DNA from: Bacteriovorax sp. BSW11_IV
GTDB lineage: Bacteria > Bdellovibrionota > Bacteriovoracia > Bacteriovoracales > Bacteriovoracaceae
Length of the DNA: 64,000 nt
Assembly: GCF_000447755.1 (NCBI RefSeq)
Contig: NZ_AUNE01000038.1
Coordinates: forward strand, 55,291-119,290
Reading direction: 5' to 3'
Positions 25,907 through 36,294 of the stretch are shown in pieces. Below the pieces are notes generated by a model. It had not been told where the DNA came from. It was given only the letters and a program-made list of their open reading frames with translations, and did no database searches. Numbering within the stretch: position 1 is the stretch's first letter; each line of letters starts with the position of its first letter. A program made the translations under genes and the position numbers.

Positions 25907-26344
25907 TTAGAAATTATAAACTTCTGGTTTTTGAGCTTCGTGATCATGAGATTCACCAGCGAAAACTTTAAGCTTAGTTAATTGTTTACGTCCTAGAGTG
26001 TTCTTTGGAAGCATACCTTTTACAGCATCCATGATGATTAGTTCAGGATGTCTTGCAAGTTGTTCCTTAGCAGTTCTAGTCTTAAGTCCACCAACGTAGT
26101 TTGTATGCCAGTGGTATTTCTTGTCATTTAACTTATTACCAGTGAATTTAATTTTCTCAGCGTTTACTACGATTACATAATCACCAGAATCAGTGTATGG
26201 AGTAAACTTAGGGCTGTTTTTCCCTCTAAGAATGTTTGCGATTTCAGTAGCTAGACGACCTACAACTTTGTCAGTTGCATCCACTAGGTACCATTTTTTG
26301 TCAGCTTCAGCTGGCTTCAAAACGAATGTTTTCTGTGTATACAT
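25907..26344 (-). CDS. rplM: 50S ribosomal protein L13
   Basis: Early-assembly protein of the large subunit. 145 residues with KWYLVDATDKVVGRLATEIA, the IVVNAEKIKFTGNK segment, YHWHTNYVGGLKTRTA and the MLPKNTLGRKQLTKLKVFAG end. The AAGG upstream of the ATG and a strong promoter at 26416-26444 mark it as the first gene of the rplM-rpsI operon. Confidence 0.98.
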   Translation of the reverse strand: MYTQKTFVLKPAEADKKWYLVDATDKVVGRLATEIANILRGKNSPKFTPYTDSGDYVIVVNAEKIKFTGNKLNDKKYHWHTNYVGGLKTRTAKEQLARHPELIIMDAVKGMLPKNTLGRKQLTKLKVFAGESHDHEAQKPEVYNF

Positions 26345-26415
26345 AAAATAACCTTCAACCTATTCAATGCAAAAAAATTAATAAAAACGAAAGGCGAAAA
26401 TGTAATGGGTAATCC

Positions 26416-26444
26416 CTTATAATCGCTTTGGGGCCTATAGTCAA
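26416..26444 (-). promoter_or_regulatory. Sigma-70-type promoter of rplM-rpsI
   Basis: On the minus strand TTGACT (26444-26439), a 17-base spacer and TATAAG (26421-26416). Both hexamers are close to consensus and spacing is ideal. Transcription would start near 26409, about 65 bases before the rplM ATG. The tamA stop is just upstream at 26472. Confidence 0.75.
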
Positions 26445-26471
26445 TGGGTATAATGTAATAATGATGCAGGC

Positions 26472-29351
26472 CTAGAAAAATCCAATCGAGAGCTGAAAGC
26501 GTCCAAAAGACTCTCTTCTATTCTCGATATTAGTTTGTCTTTGCATCTTTATACCATAATCGAAATCGAGAGAACCAACAGGGGTCACAAATTTGAAAGT
26601 TGTCCCTGCAGAAGTACGTAATTTCATAACGTTAACTGATGTTGTATAAAGGCGACCAGCGTCAAAGAATAGCCCCAGAACAACATTGTCATTAACGTAA
26701 TAGCGAGGCTCTATCTTTATATTCACAAAATAGGCCTTATCAGAAATGACAACTTGCCCAATTTCGCGTCCATCCACAAGTCTATTAATCTCATCAGAGT
26801 AAAAACCTCTAACTTGATCAATACCATCTAAACGAAATACCTTTAAACTTGGAATATATCCTACTGGGATAGCATTTCCGTCTTCATCTTTTAGAATTAT
26901 TCCAGAGCTATCTTTTCTAAATCCTCGTGAAAAGTTTTTCTCAACTCCACCAGCAACTGATGCCGCCAGAACAACACTGTCACTAAACGGATAGTAAAAA
27001 CGATTTCTTGAAACAAGTTTATTGAAGTTGATCATTAAGTCGTCATCTTGCATCGAATAGAAGTATTTGTTTGCAAACTCCCAAGATAAAGCAAAGTGGG
27101 CCCCTTTTCTTGGATTAAGTGCATTGTCCCTAAAATCAAGCGTGATAGAAGGTATGATCGAGCCAATACGAAATGAATCGTCGTCGATCTCTCTTGTTGC
27201 ATCAAATTGATCGATATACTCGAGCTGATATCGTAAAGTTGCGGAAAAAACATCATTGAAAGTTTTTGATAGCTGCGGTGAAAATCTTATAATGTCGGCA
27301 TCAAAAGATGAAAACCTCTTTCTTTGCATAGATGCTGCGAGTTCCCCCTCAAGCTTAGTCCCTAAAAGTCTATAGCCAAGATAAGGCTCAACAAATGAAA
27401 ACCTTGCGACACCTTCCAACAATCTCTTCTCTTCCTGCCTTCTTCTATCATCTAGACCACTAAAACTTAGTCTCCAGTTAGCTAAAACCTTCATACTCAA
27501 TGATCTATTGAGACCATTAATATTGTTCATCGAAACACCACCAGAGAACTTAATACCTAGATCAGTTCTATAACCTGGGGCCAACTCAGCTTGTCCGAAA
27601 TCTTTCTCCTTAACTTGGATTAAGAGATTTACTTGTGTTTTATCTGTTGCTCCAGATGACGTTGAAACATAGGGTGTAACTCGAACAACAGAGAATAAAC
27701 CAAGTTGTGAGATTCTATTTTGAATTCCTTGAATTAACTTTGGAGTAATTTTCTCAAGTCGCTTTAATTGAACTTCTCTTTCAATTACTTCGTATTTTGT
27801 CTTAATAAGTCCTGTCACGACTAGACTATCAAACAAAGTCACTTTCCCTGTATTAAGAGAGAGTTTCAAGGTTGCTTCTCTAAAATTATTTGTATAGCTC
27901 ACAACTTTTTTCGGGTCACGATTGGCATACTCTGCGAAGTAATAACCGTTTTCACGAACAAGGGACAATGCTTCTTCAAGATCTTTTTCTAATGCAATGA
28001 CATTCAACGGCTGATTTTCTTTATTTTTTAGACCATTTACAACAATTAGATTTAAATCTTTATTTACACCATCAACAATAACTTCCTTCAAAACTGTTTG
28101 CTGTCTCTCTATAATTAAAAACGAAACATCAGCATTTTCTCTTCTTTCATCAAAACGAATTGTAGGATTTACAATTTCAGAGAATAGATAGCCTTGTTGT
28201 AAATATTCTCTTTTCAACAATTCAACAAACGTTTTCAAATATTCTTCGTCTAAATAACCACTACTAGCGATTGGAGTAGCTTTTTTAGCATAGAGCTTAT
28301 TCACGAAATTCACGTCGAAGTTTTTTATTCCTTCATAGTCAATTTTATTGATACGTATTTTATTTCCTTCCTTAATTTCAACATAGAAATTCACATAAGG
28401 AATTTCATTTATATCTATCCCACGACGAATATCGAAATTAATTTTGGTATTATAGACACCCTTTGATTGATACAATTGTAAAAGTACTTCACGAATATCA
28501 TTCTCATTAAATTTTTGTCCCTGACTCTTAATCGTTGTTTTCAATTCAGCAATTATTTCTTGCTTCGAAAAAACACTAAGGCCAGAAAATGAAAAGGCAT
28601 ATCTCTTCCCCGGTATGATATCAACGAGAACTGTTGCATCTTTATTATTATCGAAAGAGACTTCTTTTAAATTTGTTTTAATCTCATAAAAGCCGAGATT
28701 GAACATTTCCTCATGAACTCTATCAACTTTTAACTGGAACATTGATTTGTCCCAAATCTTTCCTTTGTTTTCTTTCAACCTTTGAAATACAAAATTATTT
28801 AACCAAGAAAGACCCGATGAAATTTGGATATCTGAAATTTTCGAGTACTCACCGAGTTTAATATCGAAATTTAAACTTATAAACTCACCCTTTTCATTAA
28901 TATTTAATGACGAGACTGAGTTATAAAAGCCATGCTCTTTTAGAAACTTTTGAATTTCATCATATGTTTTAGCAAGAAGTTGATCAGAGTAGAACTCATC
29001 CTCTTTTAGAGAGATCTTCTGCTTTATTTCTTTTAGGTCTACTTCTTCATCAAAAGTGAACGTAATCTCGGCAACCTTTCTTTTCACACCAACATCTAAA
29101 ACAAGATCTAGCGAGTGGTTGTTTTTTTGAACGAGGTATGAAAAATTTTGGATTGAATTATCTAGGAGTTTAAAATTAATTTTCTCCCTAAGATTTGAAA
29201 CTTCAACTCCAACTAAGTCCTCAAACTTTTCTTGGTATTCCTCGCAAATATCTTCAATATCGCAATTAACAGTAATATGAGTTATCTTATCGCTCGCAAA
29301 GCAATTAAATGCAGTCAAAAATGTAAGAATTAACGTAACTAAAACGACCAT
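26472..29351 (-). CDS. tamA: TamA/BamA-type Omp85 outer-membrane assembly protein
   Basis: Omp85-family barrel that, with TamB, inserts outer-membrane proteins or shuttles phospholipids. The 959 residues start with a signal peptide (VLVTLILTFLTAFNCFA), then several POTRA-like repeats (for example FSFSGLSVFSKQEIIAELK and IRINKIDYEGIKNFDVNFV), then a beta-barrel domain with FSGGVSMNNINGLNRSL, the GIDQVRGF-like turn and VGSLDFDYG. It ends FGRFQLSIGFF with a terminal aromatic barrel signal. It is larger than E. coli TamA (about 577) because of extra POTRA domains. It overlaps tamB by 13 bases, and this pairing favours TamA over BamA. Confidence 0.88.
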   Translation of the reverse strand: MVVLVTLILTFLTAFNCFASDKITHITVNCDIEDICEEYQEKFEDLVGVEVSNLREKINFKLLDNSIQNFSYLVQKNNHSLDLVLDVGVKRKVAEITFTFDEEVDLKEIKQKISLKEDEFYSDQLLAKTYDEIQKFLKEHGFYNSVSSLNINEKGEFISLNFDIKLGEYSKISDIQISSGLSWLNNFVFQRLKENKGKIWDKSMFQLKVDRVHEEMFNLGFYEIKTNLKEVSFDNNKDATVLVDIIPGKRYAFSFSGLSVFSKQEIIAELKTTIKSQGQKFNENDIREVLLQLYQSKGVYNTKINFDIRRGIDINEIPYVNFYVEIKEGNKIRINKIDYEGIKNFDVNFVNKLYAKKATPIASSGYLDEEYLKTFVELLKREYLQQGYLFSEIVNPTIRFDERRENADVSFLIIERQQTVLKEVIVDGVNKDLNLIVVNGLKNKENQPLNVIALEKDLEEALSLVRENGYYFAEYANRDPKKVVSYTNNFREATLKLSLNTGKVTLFDSLVVTGLIKTKYEVIEREVQLKRLEKITPKLIQGIQNRISQLGLFSVVRVTPYVSTSSGATDKTQVNLLIQVKEKDFGQAELAPGYRTDLGIKFSGGVSMNNINGLNRSLSMKVLANWRLSFSGLDDRRRQEEKRLLEGVARFSFVEPYLGYRLLGTKLEGELAASMQRKRFSSFDADIIRFSPQLSKTFNDVFSATLRYQLEYIDQFDATREIDDDSFRIGSIIPSITLDFRDNALNPRKGAHFALSWEFANKYFYSMQDDDLMINFNKLVSRNRFYYPFSDSVVLAASVAGGVEKNFSRGFRKDSSGIILKDEDGNAIPVGYIPSLKVFRLDGIDQVRGFYSDEINRLVDGREIGQVVISDKAYFVNIKIEPRYYVNDNVVLGLFFDAGRLYTTSVNVMKLRTSAGTTFKFVTPVGSLDFDYGIKMQRQTNIENRRESFGRFQLSIGFF

Positions 29352-32300
29352 TTATATTTTATATCCGCCCCGACCGAATCAGGTGTATCTATTGTTTCTT
29401 CACTACTAGACTTTAATTCATAAACCCCTTCAACGGAAAGGTTTTTATTGATATTAAAGTTCAAGTTCATTTCTTGCTTTTGTTCTAATGACCCACCAAT
29501 TGTACTCGACAATGATAAGTCTACTTTTTCGCTTATATTCTTCTGAATTTTCACTTTTGTGGCACTCTTATAACGGCTAACTTCACCATCACTAACACCA
29601 GATTTTCCCTGTAATAGTGTTTGCTCGTTTTCACCAAATTCAGGAAGTACACTTAGCCTTAGACCTAGAGACGAATTTAGTCCTTCATTAATTTTTAGCT
29701 GATCTACTAGTAGAGTACTCAACCCCAGCGTTGTAACGTTCTCTCTTTCACGAGACTGTAGGCCTTGTGAGATATCAGATGTTACACCAAGAGTTAATAA
29801 AGAAAGAATATCCTCTTGAACCAGATATGGTTCAGAAGTTAAGTTAATATCTAAGTTATTGGCCTTTCCTCTGACTTCAAGCTTGATATCATATTGATTG
29901 ACCTGACTTGAGGCAACAAAGAATAAGTCTGGCGTAACAGATTGATCTTTTGATTCAAAACTAACTCGCCCTTCTTGCAAAACAAACTCATGTCCTTTGA
30001 ATTTAAATTTACTTAATGCTTGAATAAATACAAAGTCTCCATCAACTAAAGGTCTCGATAAATCACCGCTGACTCTAGCGTTCCCACTAAACTGGAGCTC
30101 TGAGAGACTATTTTCAATATAAACAGGACTTGAAACACCTAACTGTAGATTCAAGTCGATCAAGTTTTTTGTCTCTAGACTTCGTTTCTCTGGAATAAAC
30201 TGATAGACACTAGATGGTATAATTTCACTTTTTGTGAATTCAGAAAATTCATCTTTAAAACTTCCACCCTTAATACTCACTCGACCATCAAGAATATATG
30301 GAATTCTTTTTCCACTTAGAGATCCTTCTGCAGAAATTAATGCCCCAGATTTTTTGAAAAGTGGTAAAAATGAATCCTGAATTTGATAATTTAACTGTAC
30401 CTCAGGAAAAGGAACATCAATATTAACAACACCATCACCAAGAACAGCTCCTCCACCGTAATTTGCACTGATATCCTGAATTAGTACCCTAGTTCCATCA
30501 ATTGTGACTTTACCTTCAAGATCGGAAAATACGTTTGGAATATTCGCAATTCTTAGTGAGCCGTTTTTTATTTCTAATTCATAGAAATTTTCAAATTTTG
30601 TTGTCGAAGCAGTGATCACTCCTCTTCCAGAAATATCGCCGGCCACTTTATAAACCTTTGGCGAAATAAGCTCTAACCAATCCCCATCAATATTTAAATT
30701 CTGTTCTATACGAACACCACTTTTCATATTTCCACTAAAACGTGTCGTAATATTTTTATTATTCTGATTCAGGCGAAATGAAGAATTCTCAACTACACCT
30801 TTATTCATTTTCATTCCAAAAGGCTGATTCAACGTTATTCGTGATGCTCCTCTTTTGAGACTTAATTCATCAACTCGTACATCTAAGTCCATATCTTCAA
30901 TATTGCCAATTTTAAACTGCGCAGAGGTCTCCCCCTTTATTCTTCCGCTTAAACTCTGGTCCGAAATATTATGTTCTGAAATAATCCCAAACAATTCTCT
31001 TAAATTTGTAAAATCATATTTAAGATTAACTTTTGACTCTAATTCTTTAGAAAGATTAACACTACCTTCAGCGCTCATACTGTCGCCAATAAACTGTGAA
31101 TTAAAGTTTAAAACCTTATCTTTTAAATTGAATTGAAGAACTGAATCATCGACTTGAACATTTGCGATATTTGAGTTTTTTAAAAGAATATCTCCATTAG
31201 CGACTTGTTCGCCAAACAGCTTACGTATTTCAATTTTTCCATTTATCTGGCCATCTAGACCTATTCCCGAAATTCTATAAAGATCAATATCCCTTAGGCG
31301 ATAGTCGTTTGCCCTAATTACCACATCGTCTATTTCACCTTCATATAAGTGAATATTTCCTGATAGAGTCCCTTGTCCTTTTTGTACCTTTATATCATCA
31401 ACAAAGATTTCTTTATCTGTAATCTTAAGTCGAGCAAAACCATTTTCAAAAGTTTCACCCCCAATATCCATATCTAAGGTCTCTGTTTGTCCTATCACAA
31501 TTAAATTATCTAATGTATTTGAAAGTTGAAGCTTTGCTTTTACATTTGATCGGACATTTTCAGGAAGATATATTTTTTTCTCTTTAAAGAATGGTTCAAC
31601 AATATAGAAGATGTCTCTATAGCTTGTTTTTTCAAAATTAAAACCTAAGTCAATTGCTTTTGAATTAAAGTTGATGAATCCCTCTGCTACACCATAAGTG
31701 TTATCAAAATCGAAAACTATATCTCTCAATTTCAAGAATACTTTATTAAGATTAAAGTCTGCGATTCCTTTAATTTTTCTAGCTCTAAAATTTAGAACTG
31801 AAAATTCTTCAAGGTCCATATCAGCGATAAATTCAACATCGCCATCATCACTGCCTAGTACTTCTAGGCCAACAATACCTTTTCCAATTATAGGAAAACC
31901 AACAATTGGCCCGAATTCTTGAAAATCAAATTCACCTTTATCAACACGAATATCTATTTTTTTACCTTGAATTTTACCATTGATATTAAGTTGAGTTACT
32001 TCACCACTTTTTCCTTTTAAATTCAAAAAAACAATTTCTTGAATCAAATCGACAACGACAGTTGAAGCTTCAAAGGTTATATCTTTTGGAGTTATTATAG
32101 GTGCAGAAGAATCTTCAACAATATATTTTGGACTTATTATCTTACTGTCCTTCGCAACTTGGAAGGTCAAAGATTCTTTTGTTATATTTATATTTACATC
32201 ACCTGAAAGATATCCCTTCAAACCAACAAGATCCGGCACAGCGTATAAGGCATCGTTCGTATTCACATTTTTTAATGTAAGCGGTAAGTTAATGACATCA

Positions 32301-33352
32301 ACATTTGGCAATTCAAGAACTATTGGTTCTCTATTTCGAACTTCTCCTCGCTCTTTTTTTGCGAATCCTTTTTTAATAGTAATTTTTTTGTCGTCCAATT
32401 CTGCTTCCGCCATAACTTCATCAGCATTGATGTATGGACTTTTTATGGATGTTCCATGCACTTTAATATTTGCTATTGGATTTTTTATCTTATTTGAAAG
32501 GCCAATTTTAAGTTCAACATATCCAGATACACCAATATGATCTGTTGTTAGTTCTGAAATAATATCCTCAACACCACCTGTATAATCCAAGTTAAGCTTT
32601 ATATTCCCACTCTCGAGGTTGTCAGATATTTCACCATGTGCTCTCAGCTTATTTAACTTGTCGGTAATTTCAACGTTAACGAGCCTAAGCTTATCCTCAG
32701 TCATTTCTAAATCAAAAATGATAGAATCTCTTTTTAAAAACTGATCAATTTTCGATCGACCACTCTTAATACTTTTTAAATGTCCGCTGAATCTTAAACT
32801 CTTTCTCAAATTAGCAGCATATAGCTCTTCAATTGATACAGTTGCATCATTCAAAAAAAGAAGCGTATTTGTCACCATTACACTTCTAACAGTGATCGGC
32901 AATTTCTCTAAAACTTCGCCTTTAATTTCTGAGAACAAATATTTTACGTCTAAGTTTTTCCTCTCTTCAGATTTCTCTGATTGTCCGCTTACCTTCGCAA
33001 AAATTTCAGCCTCATCAAGAGAAATCTCATTAATGCTCAATTCTTTCTTAAGTAAGTCAACGATACTAAAACTTACCCCTAATAGCTCGGCCCTTAAATC
33101 AACCCAGCTATCAGAACTCGTATTCATTTTAAACTCTGTATTTCTAAGATAAGTCGCAGGAGGAAAGAAACCGATTTCGATATTGCTAAACTTAACATCC
33201 GCACCGATTTTATTTTTTACTAATTCATGAACTTGATTCGATAGGTACTTACCAAGAAATTCACTTTGCACAAATAATCTCGCCCCCACAAGCATTGCGG
33301 CGACCAAGAAAAAGAACAAAAATAAAATTCTATTTATTCTAATACCTTTCAT
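29339..33352 (-). CDS. tamB: TamB translocation and assembly module protein
   Basis: Very long (1337 residues) inner-membrane-anchored, periplasm-spanning beta-helical protein that partners TamA. It has an N-terminal membrane helix (RILFLFFFLVAAMLVGARL, about 8-26), an AsmA-like N-terminal portion, a long run of repetitive beta segments, and a C-terminal TamB/DUF490 domain. That domain contains VSIKGGSF-type strands, DINLTSEPYLVQEDILSLLTLG and the final VGADIKYKWSF. The order TPR-tamB-tamA with overlapping joints indicates one transcript. Confidence 0.92.
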   Translation of the reverse strand: MKGIRINRILFLFFFLVAAMLVGARLFVQSEFLGKYLSNQVHELVKNKIGADVKFSNIEIGFFPPATYLRNTEFKMNTSSDSWVDLRAELLGVSFSIVDLLKKELSINEISLDEAEIFAKVSGQSEKSEERKNLDVKYLFSEIKGEVLEKLPITVRSVMVTNTLLFLNDATVSIEELYAANLRKSLRFSGHLKSIKSGRSKIDQFLKRDSIIFDLEMTEDKLRLVNVEITDKLNKLRAHGEISDNLESGNIKLNLDYTGGVEDIISELTTDHIGVSGYVELKIGLSNKIKNPIANIKVHGTSIKSPYINADEVMAEAELDDKKITIKKGFAKKERGEVRNREPIVLELPNVDVINLPLTLKNVNTNDALYAVPDLVGLKGYLSGDVNINITKESLTFQVAKDSKIISPKYIVEDSSAPIITPKDITFEASTVVVDLIQEIVFLNLKGKSGEVTQLNINGKIQGKKIDIRVDKGEFDFQEFGPIVGFPIIGKGIVGLEVLGSDDGDVEFIADMDLEEFSVLNFRARKIKGIADFNLNKVFLKLRDIVFDFDNTYGVAEGFINFNSKAIDLGFNFEKTSYRDIFYIVEPFFKEKKIYLPENVRSNVKAKLQLSNTLDNLIVIGQTETLDMDIGGETFENGFARLKITDKEIFVDDIKVQKGQGTLSGNIHLYEGEIDDVVIRANDYRLRDIDLYRISGIGLDGQINGKIEIRKLFGEQVANGDILLKNSNIANVQVDDSVLQFNLKDKVLNFNSQFIGDSMSAEGSVNLSKELESKVNLKYDFTNLRELFGIISEHNISDQSLSGRIKGETSAQFKIGNIEDMDLDVRVDELSLKRGASRITLNQPFGMKMNKGVVENSSFRLNQNNKNITTRFSGNMKSGVRIEQNLNIDGDWLELISPKVYKVAGDISGRGVITASTTKFENFYELEIKNGSLRIANIPNVFSDLEGKVTIDGTRVLIQDISANYGGGAVLGDGVVNIDVPFPEVQLNYQIQDSFLPLFKKSGALISAEGSLSGKRIPYILDGRVSIKGGSFKDEFSEFTKSEIIPSSVYQFIPEKRSLETKNLIDLNLQLGVSSPVYIENSLSELQFSGNARVSGDLSRPLVDGDFVFIQALSKFKFKGHEFVLQEGRVSFESKDQSVTPDLFFVASSQVNQYDIKLEVRGKANNLDINLTSEPYLVQEDILSLLTLGVTSDISQGLQSRERENVTTLGLSTLLVDQLKINEGLNSSLGLRLSVLPEFGENEQTLLQGKSGVSDGEVSRYKSATKVKIQKNISEKVDLSLSSTIGGSLEQKQEMNLNFNINKNLSVEGVYELKSSSEETIDTPDSVGADIKYKWSF

Positions 33353-34868
33353 TAATTCTTTGTTTCACTAACCTATAATTTTGATCCATTTGAAAGACTC
33401 TAGCATAGTACTTCAAAGCATCAATTTTTCTACCAATCTTTCTATAACACTCAGCAATTAAATAATAAAAATCTATCCTCTCCGTTTCCATTAGCGGTAA
33501 ATATTCTAATGATCCCTCGGCTTCATTTAGTGCTTTTGAATAATTTTTTAATTGCATATGAGCACAGATAACTAAATACTGACGTTTTATATTTTCCTCA
33601 TCCTTTTCACTCTGGCCAATTAAATCCAGGATAAAAACTACTAAATCAGGAAAATCCATCATCATAAGAGCGACACATAAATCATAGTAGACAGAATTAA
33701 GTTCGTCTTCGCTCATAACTTCAATATTTTTCTTAAAAAATACTTTATCTTCTTCGAAACCTCGGGAAGATGATATTTGAAACTCTTCCAATAAGCGAGT
33801 TAGCTCACCGCTGTTGTTTTGTGCCGGTTCGTATATATAACGAGTACCTGTCACATCAAAATACTTCTTTTCCAATTTTTCAACGAGCGGATTTTCTGGT
33901 TCATTAACTTTTAGATCTTCAATTAACTGACGTGCTGATTCTTTATCATTCATTTTGAGTAATAGTGAAATTTTATTCTCTAACTCAGAGGCAACATCCA
34001 AATCTTCTGAAAAAAATAAATCAGTTCCAAGATCCACTTCTTCACCATATATAAAATCTGGGAAATTTTTAATCTCTAATTGAATCTCAATTAGCTCCTC
34101 TTGTTCATATTGAGTAAGATTAAAATTTTCATCATTCAGTAAGATAGCTGTAAGAACTTCGCATGCTTCCTTTCTTTTCATTAGAAAAAATTTTCGAACC
34201 AATCCATTTAATACATCTTTGTCAAAAGGTTCATATAAAAGCATTTGTAGAGCATTGCTAAAGTATTTCTCATCGGACTTTTCTCTTTTATTCCAAATCC
34301 TTTTCACCTCATGTCTTCTAATCAAAGATTCTCTTCTCTTGTGTAGCTCTAATTCATCAAGAACGACATCCTCTTCAATTTCTAGCAACTCAGCTGTTCT
34401 TCCAAGGCCCATGGCAATTTTACATTCTATCTGTGCAATATTATCTATTTCTAATCCTCGATTAGAAATTTCTCTTAGAAAATTATGAAGTTTAAAATAT
34501 AAGTGTTCCTCTATTAATTCTGAGACACATCTATGTGCAATATTTTTAGCAGAAGCGAGCTCTCCAATATCAATCAGAGAATGACAGATGATTTCATACT
34601 CGGTTAATGAAAATTGTGCGTTCTCATTTTCTTCGAAATATTTAGCAATCTCTAAAGATTGTTTCATTTCATACAAATTAATTAATAATTTTTTCTGCTC
34701 ATCAAAAAATTCTTTTCTTAACATTTTTTTGATTTCAATTTTTTTTGAAAATAAAAATACAAGATCTTCTTTTGATAAAGAATTATTTTGAGAAACACTT
34801 TTCAAATAAAAAAGTGCATCGTGGAATCGTCCAGATGAAATTAATGAATCTAAATATTCTAGATCCAC
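33339..34868 (-). CDS. TPR-like repeat protein upstream of tamB
   Basis: Cytoplasmic helical-repeat protein of 509 residues, unnamed. It is rich in Leu, Glu and Lys and forms alpha-hairpins throughout. The last 150 residues contain recognisable TPR motifs (YSKALNEAEGSLEYLPL, DFYYLIAECYRKIGRKIDA, LKYYARVFQMDQNYR). No signal peptide or catalytic motif is seen. GTG at 34868 is the start, since the nearby ATG is out of frame and hits a stop; GGAGG is five bases away. It overlaps tamB by 14 bases, so it may regulate or scaffold TamA/TamB function, which is inference. Confidence 0.7.
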   Translation of the reverse strand: MDLEYLDSLISSGRFHDALFYLKSVSQNNSLSKEDLVFLFSKKIEIKKMLRKEFFDEQKKLLINLYEMKQSLEIAKYFEENENAQFSLTEYEIICHSLIDIGELASAKNIAHRCVSELIEEHLYFKLHNFLREISNRGLEIDNIAQIECKIAMGLGRTAELLEIEEDVVLDELELHKRRESLIRRHEVKRIWNKREKSDEKYFSNALQMLLYEPFDKDVLNGLVRKFFLMKRKEACEVLTAILLNDENFNLTQYEQEELIEIQLEIKNFPDFIYGEEVDLGTDLFFSEDLDVASELENKISLLLKMNDKESARQLIEDLKVNEPENPLVEKLEKKYFDVTGTRYIYEPAQNNSGELTRLLEEFQISSSRGFEEDKVFFKKNIEVMSEDELNSVYYDLCVALMMMDFPDLVVFILDLIGQSEKDEENIKRQYLVICAHMQLKNYSKALNEAEGSLEYLPLMETERIDFYYLIAECYRKIGRKIDALKYYARVFQMDQNYRLVKQRINERY

Positions 34869-34882
34869 ATGACCTCCAAAAT

Positions 34883-34929
34883 AAAAAAAGGAGTTAAAAA
34901 GTCAGTCTTTAAAACAACTTTCTAACTCC
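34883..34929 (-). terminator. Terminator of the accC end of the operon
   Basis: On the minus strand a 13-base stem (GGAGTTAGAAAGT at 34929-34917 with ACTTTTTAACTCC at 34902-34890, one G-U pair) and a 14-base loop are followed by a run of seven U. It starts seven bases beyond the accC stop codon. It insulates the accC operon from the TPR-tamB-tamA operon. Confidence 0.85.
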
Positions 34930-34935
34930 CTTATT

Positions 34936-36279
34936 TTACTTCATTTTCAAGGCCAAGAAATTTGTAGCGTAATTATTGCCCCTAAAATCTTTGTCTTTCA
35001 AAATTGAAAGGTGGAGCTCTTTATTCGTCTTAATTCCCTCAATGAAAGTTTCATTTAGGGCGCGAATCATTCTGTTGATGCACTCTTCTCTTGAATTACC
35101 ACTCACGATCACTTTTGCGATCATTGAATCGTAAAAAGGAGGAACTTTATAACCAGAATAGATAAAATCATCTACTCTAACACCAATACCTGCTGGTCTG
35201 TGATAGTAAACAATTTCACCCGGAGATGGCATATTCGTCTTAGGATCTTCTGCATTAATACGACACTCAATTGAATGTCCTTTAAATGTAATATCCTCTT
35301 GCTTATACGAAAGCTTCTCTCCAGCAGCAACTTTAATTTGTTGAGCAATTAGGTCAATTCCTGTTCTTTGTTCAGTAACTGGGTGTTCTACTTGGATACG
35401 AGTATTCATTTCCATGAAGTAGAACTTTTGCTCGTCTTGATCGTATAGATATTCAACAGTACCAACCGAATCATAACCAACAAATTTAGCCAAGTTTACG
35501 GCAGACTGACAAATACTCTCTCTAATTTCTGGAGTTAATACTGGACATGGAGATTCCTCAACAACTTTTTGAAATCTTCTTTGAACAGTACAATCTCTTT
35601 CACCTAGGTGAACAACATTTCCATGTTTATCTGCAAGAATCTGCACTTCTACGTGTCTTGGATTCATAATATACTTTTCGATGAAAAGTGTATCATCACC
35701 AAATCCAGCTTTGGCCTCAGACTTTAGTCTTGTAATTGCAGGCAATAGATCTTTTTCTTGATCAATTTTCTGCATACCACGACCACCACCGCCGGCAGAA
35801 GCTTTAATAAGAACAGGGTATCCCATAGTTCTTGCATCTTCTACAATTTCGCTATCCGTACGACCATTAACTTTAATTGGCTTCAAAATAGGAAGACCTG
35901 CTTCTTCAGCAAGTTCTTTTGATAGAATTTTACTTCCCATTTTATCGATACAATCTACGTTTGGTCCAATGAACTCTAGTCCCCACTTCTTACAAAGAGT
36001 TGCGAACTCTTTATTTTCTGAAAGGAAACCAAATCCAGGGTGAACAGCATCTGCTCCAGTAATTTCTGCAGCAGATAAAATTGAAGGAATATTTAGGTAA
36101 GAAAGAGCAGACTTTGCTGGCCCAATACATACCGACTCATCAGCAAGTTTAACGTGCAATGAGTTTTCATCAGCTGTCGAATGAACACAAACTGTTTCAA
36201 TACCAAGCTCGCGGCATGTACGTAGAATACGCACAGCAATTTCACCACGGTTGGCAATGAGTACTTTTTTGAACTTCAT
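34936..36279 (-). CDS. accC: Acetyl-CoA carboxylase, biotin carboxylase subunit
   Basis: Carboxylates the biotin on AccB using ATP and bicarbonate, the first step of fatty-acid synthesis. 447 residues: FKKVLIANRGEIAVRILR at the start, the ATP-grasp Gly-rich loop KASAGGGGRGM (about 157-167), EKY..NPRHVEVQ, and the active-site region YFMEMNTRIQVEHPVTE. It follows accB by 15 bases in the usual pairing. Standard length; nothing unusual. Confidence 0.97.
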   Translation of the reverse strand: MKFKKVLIANRGEIAVRILRTCRELGIETVCVHSTADENSLHVKLADESVCIGPAKSALSYLNIPSILSAAEITGADAVHPGFGFLSENKEFATLCKKWGLEFIGPNVDCIDKMGSKILSKELAEEAGLPILKPIKVNGRTDSEIVEDARTMGYPVLIKASAGGGGRGMQKIDQEKDLLPAITRLKSEAKAGFGDDTLFIEKYIMNPRHVEVQILADKHGNVVHLGERDCTVQRRFQKVVEESPCPVLTPEIRESICQSAVNLAKFVGYDSVGTVEYLYDQDEQKFYFMEMNTRIQVEHPVTEQRTGIDLIAQQIKVAAGEKLSYKQEDITFKGHSIECRINAEDPKTNMPSPGEIVYYHRPAGIGVRVDDFIYSGYKVPPFYDSMIAKVIVSGNSREECINRMIRALNETFIEGIKTNKELHLSILKDKDFRGNNYATNFLALKMK

Positions 36280-36294
36280 AAGGCCCTCTTTTTT

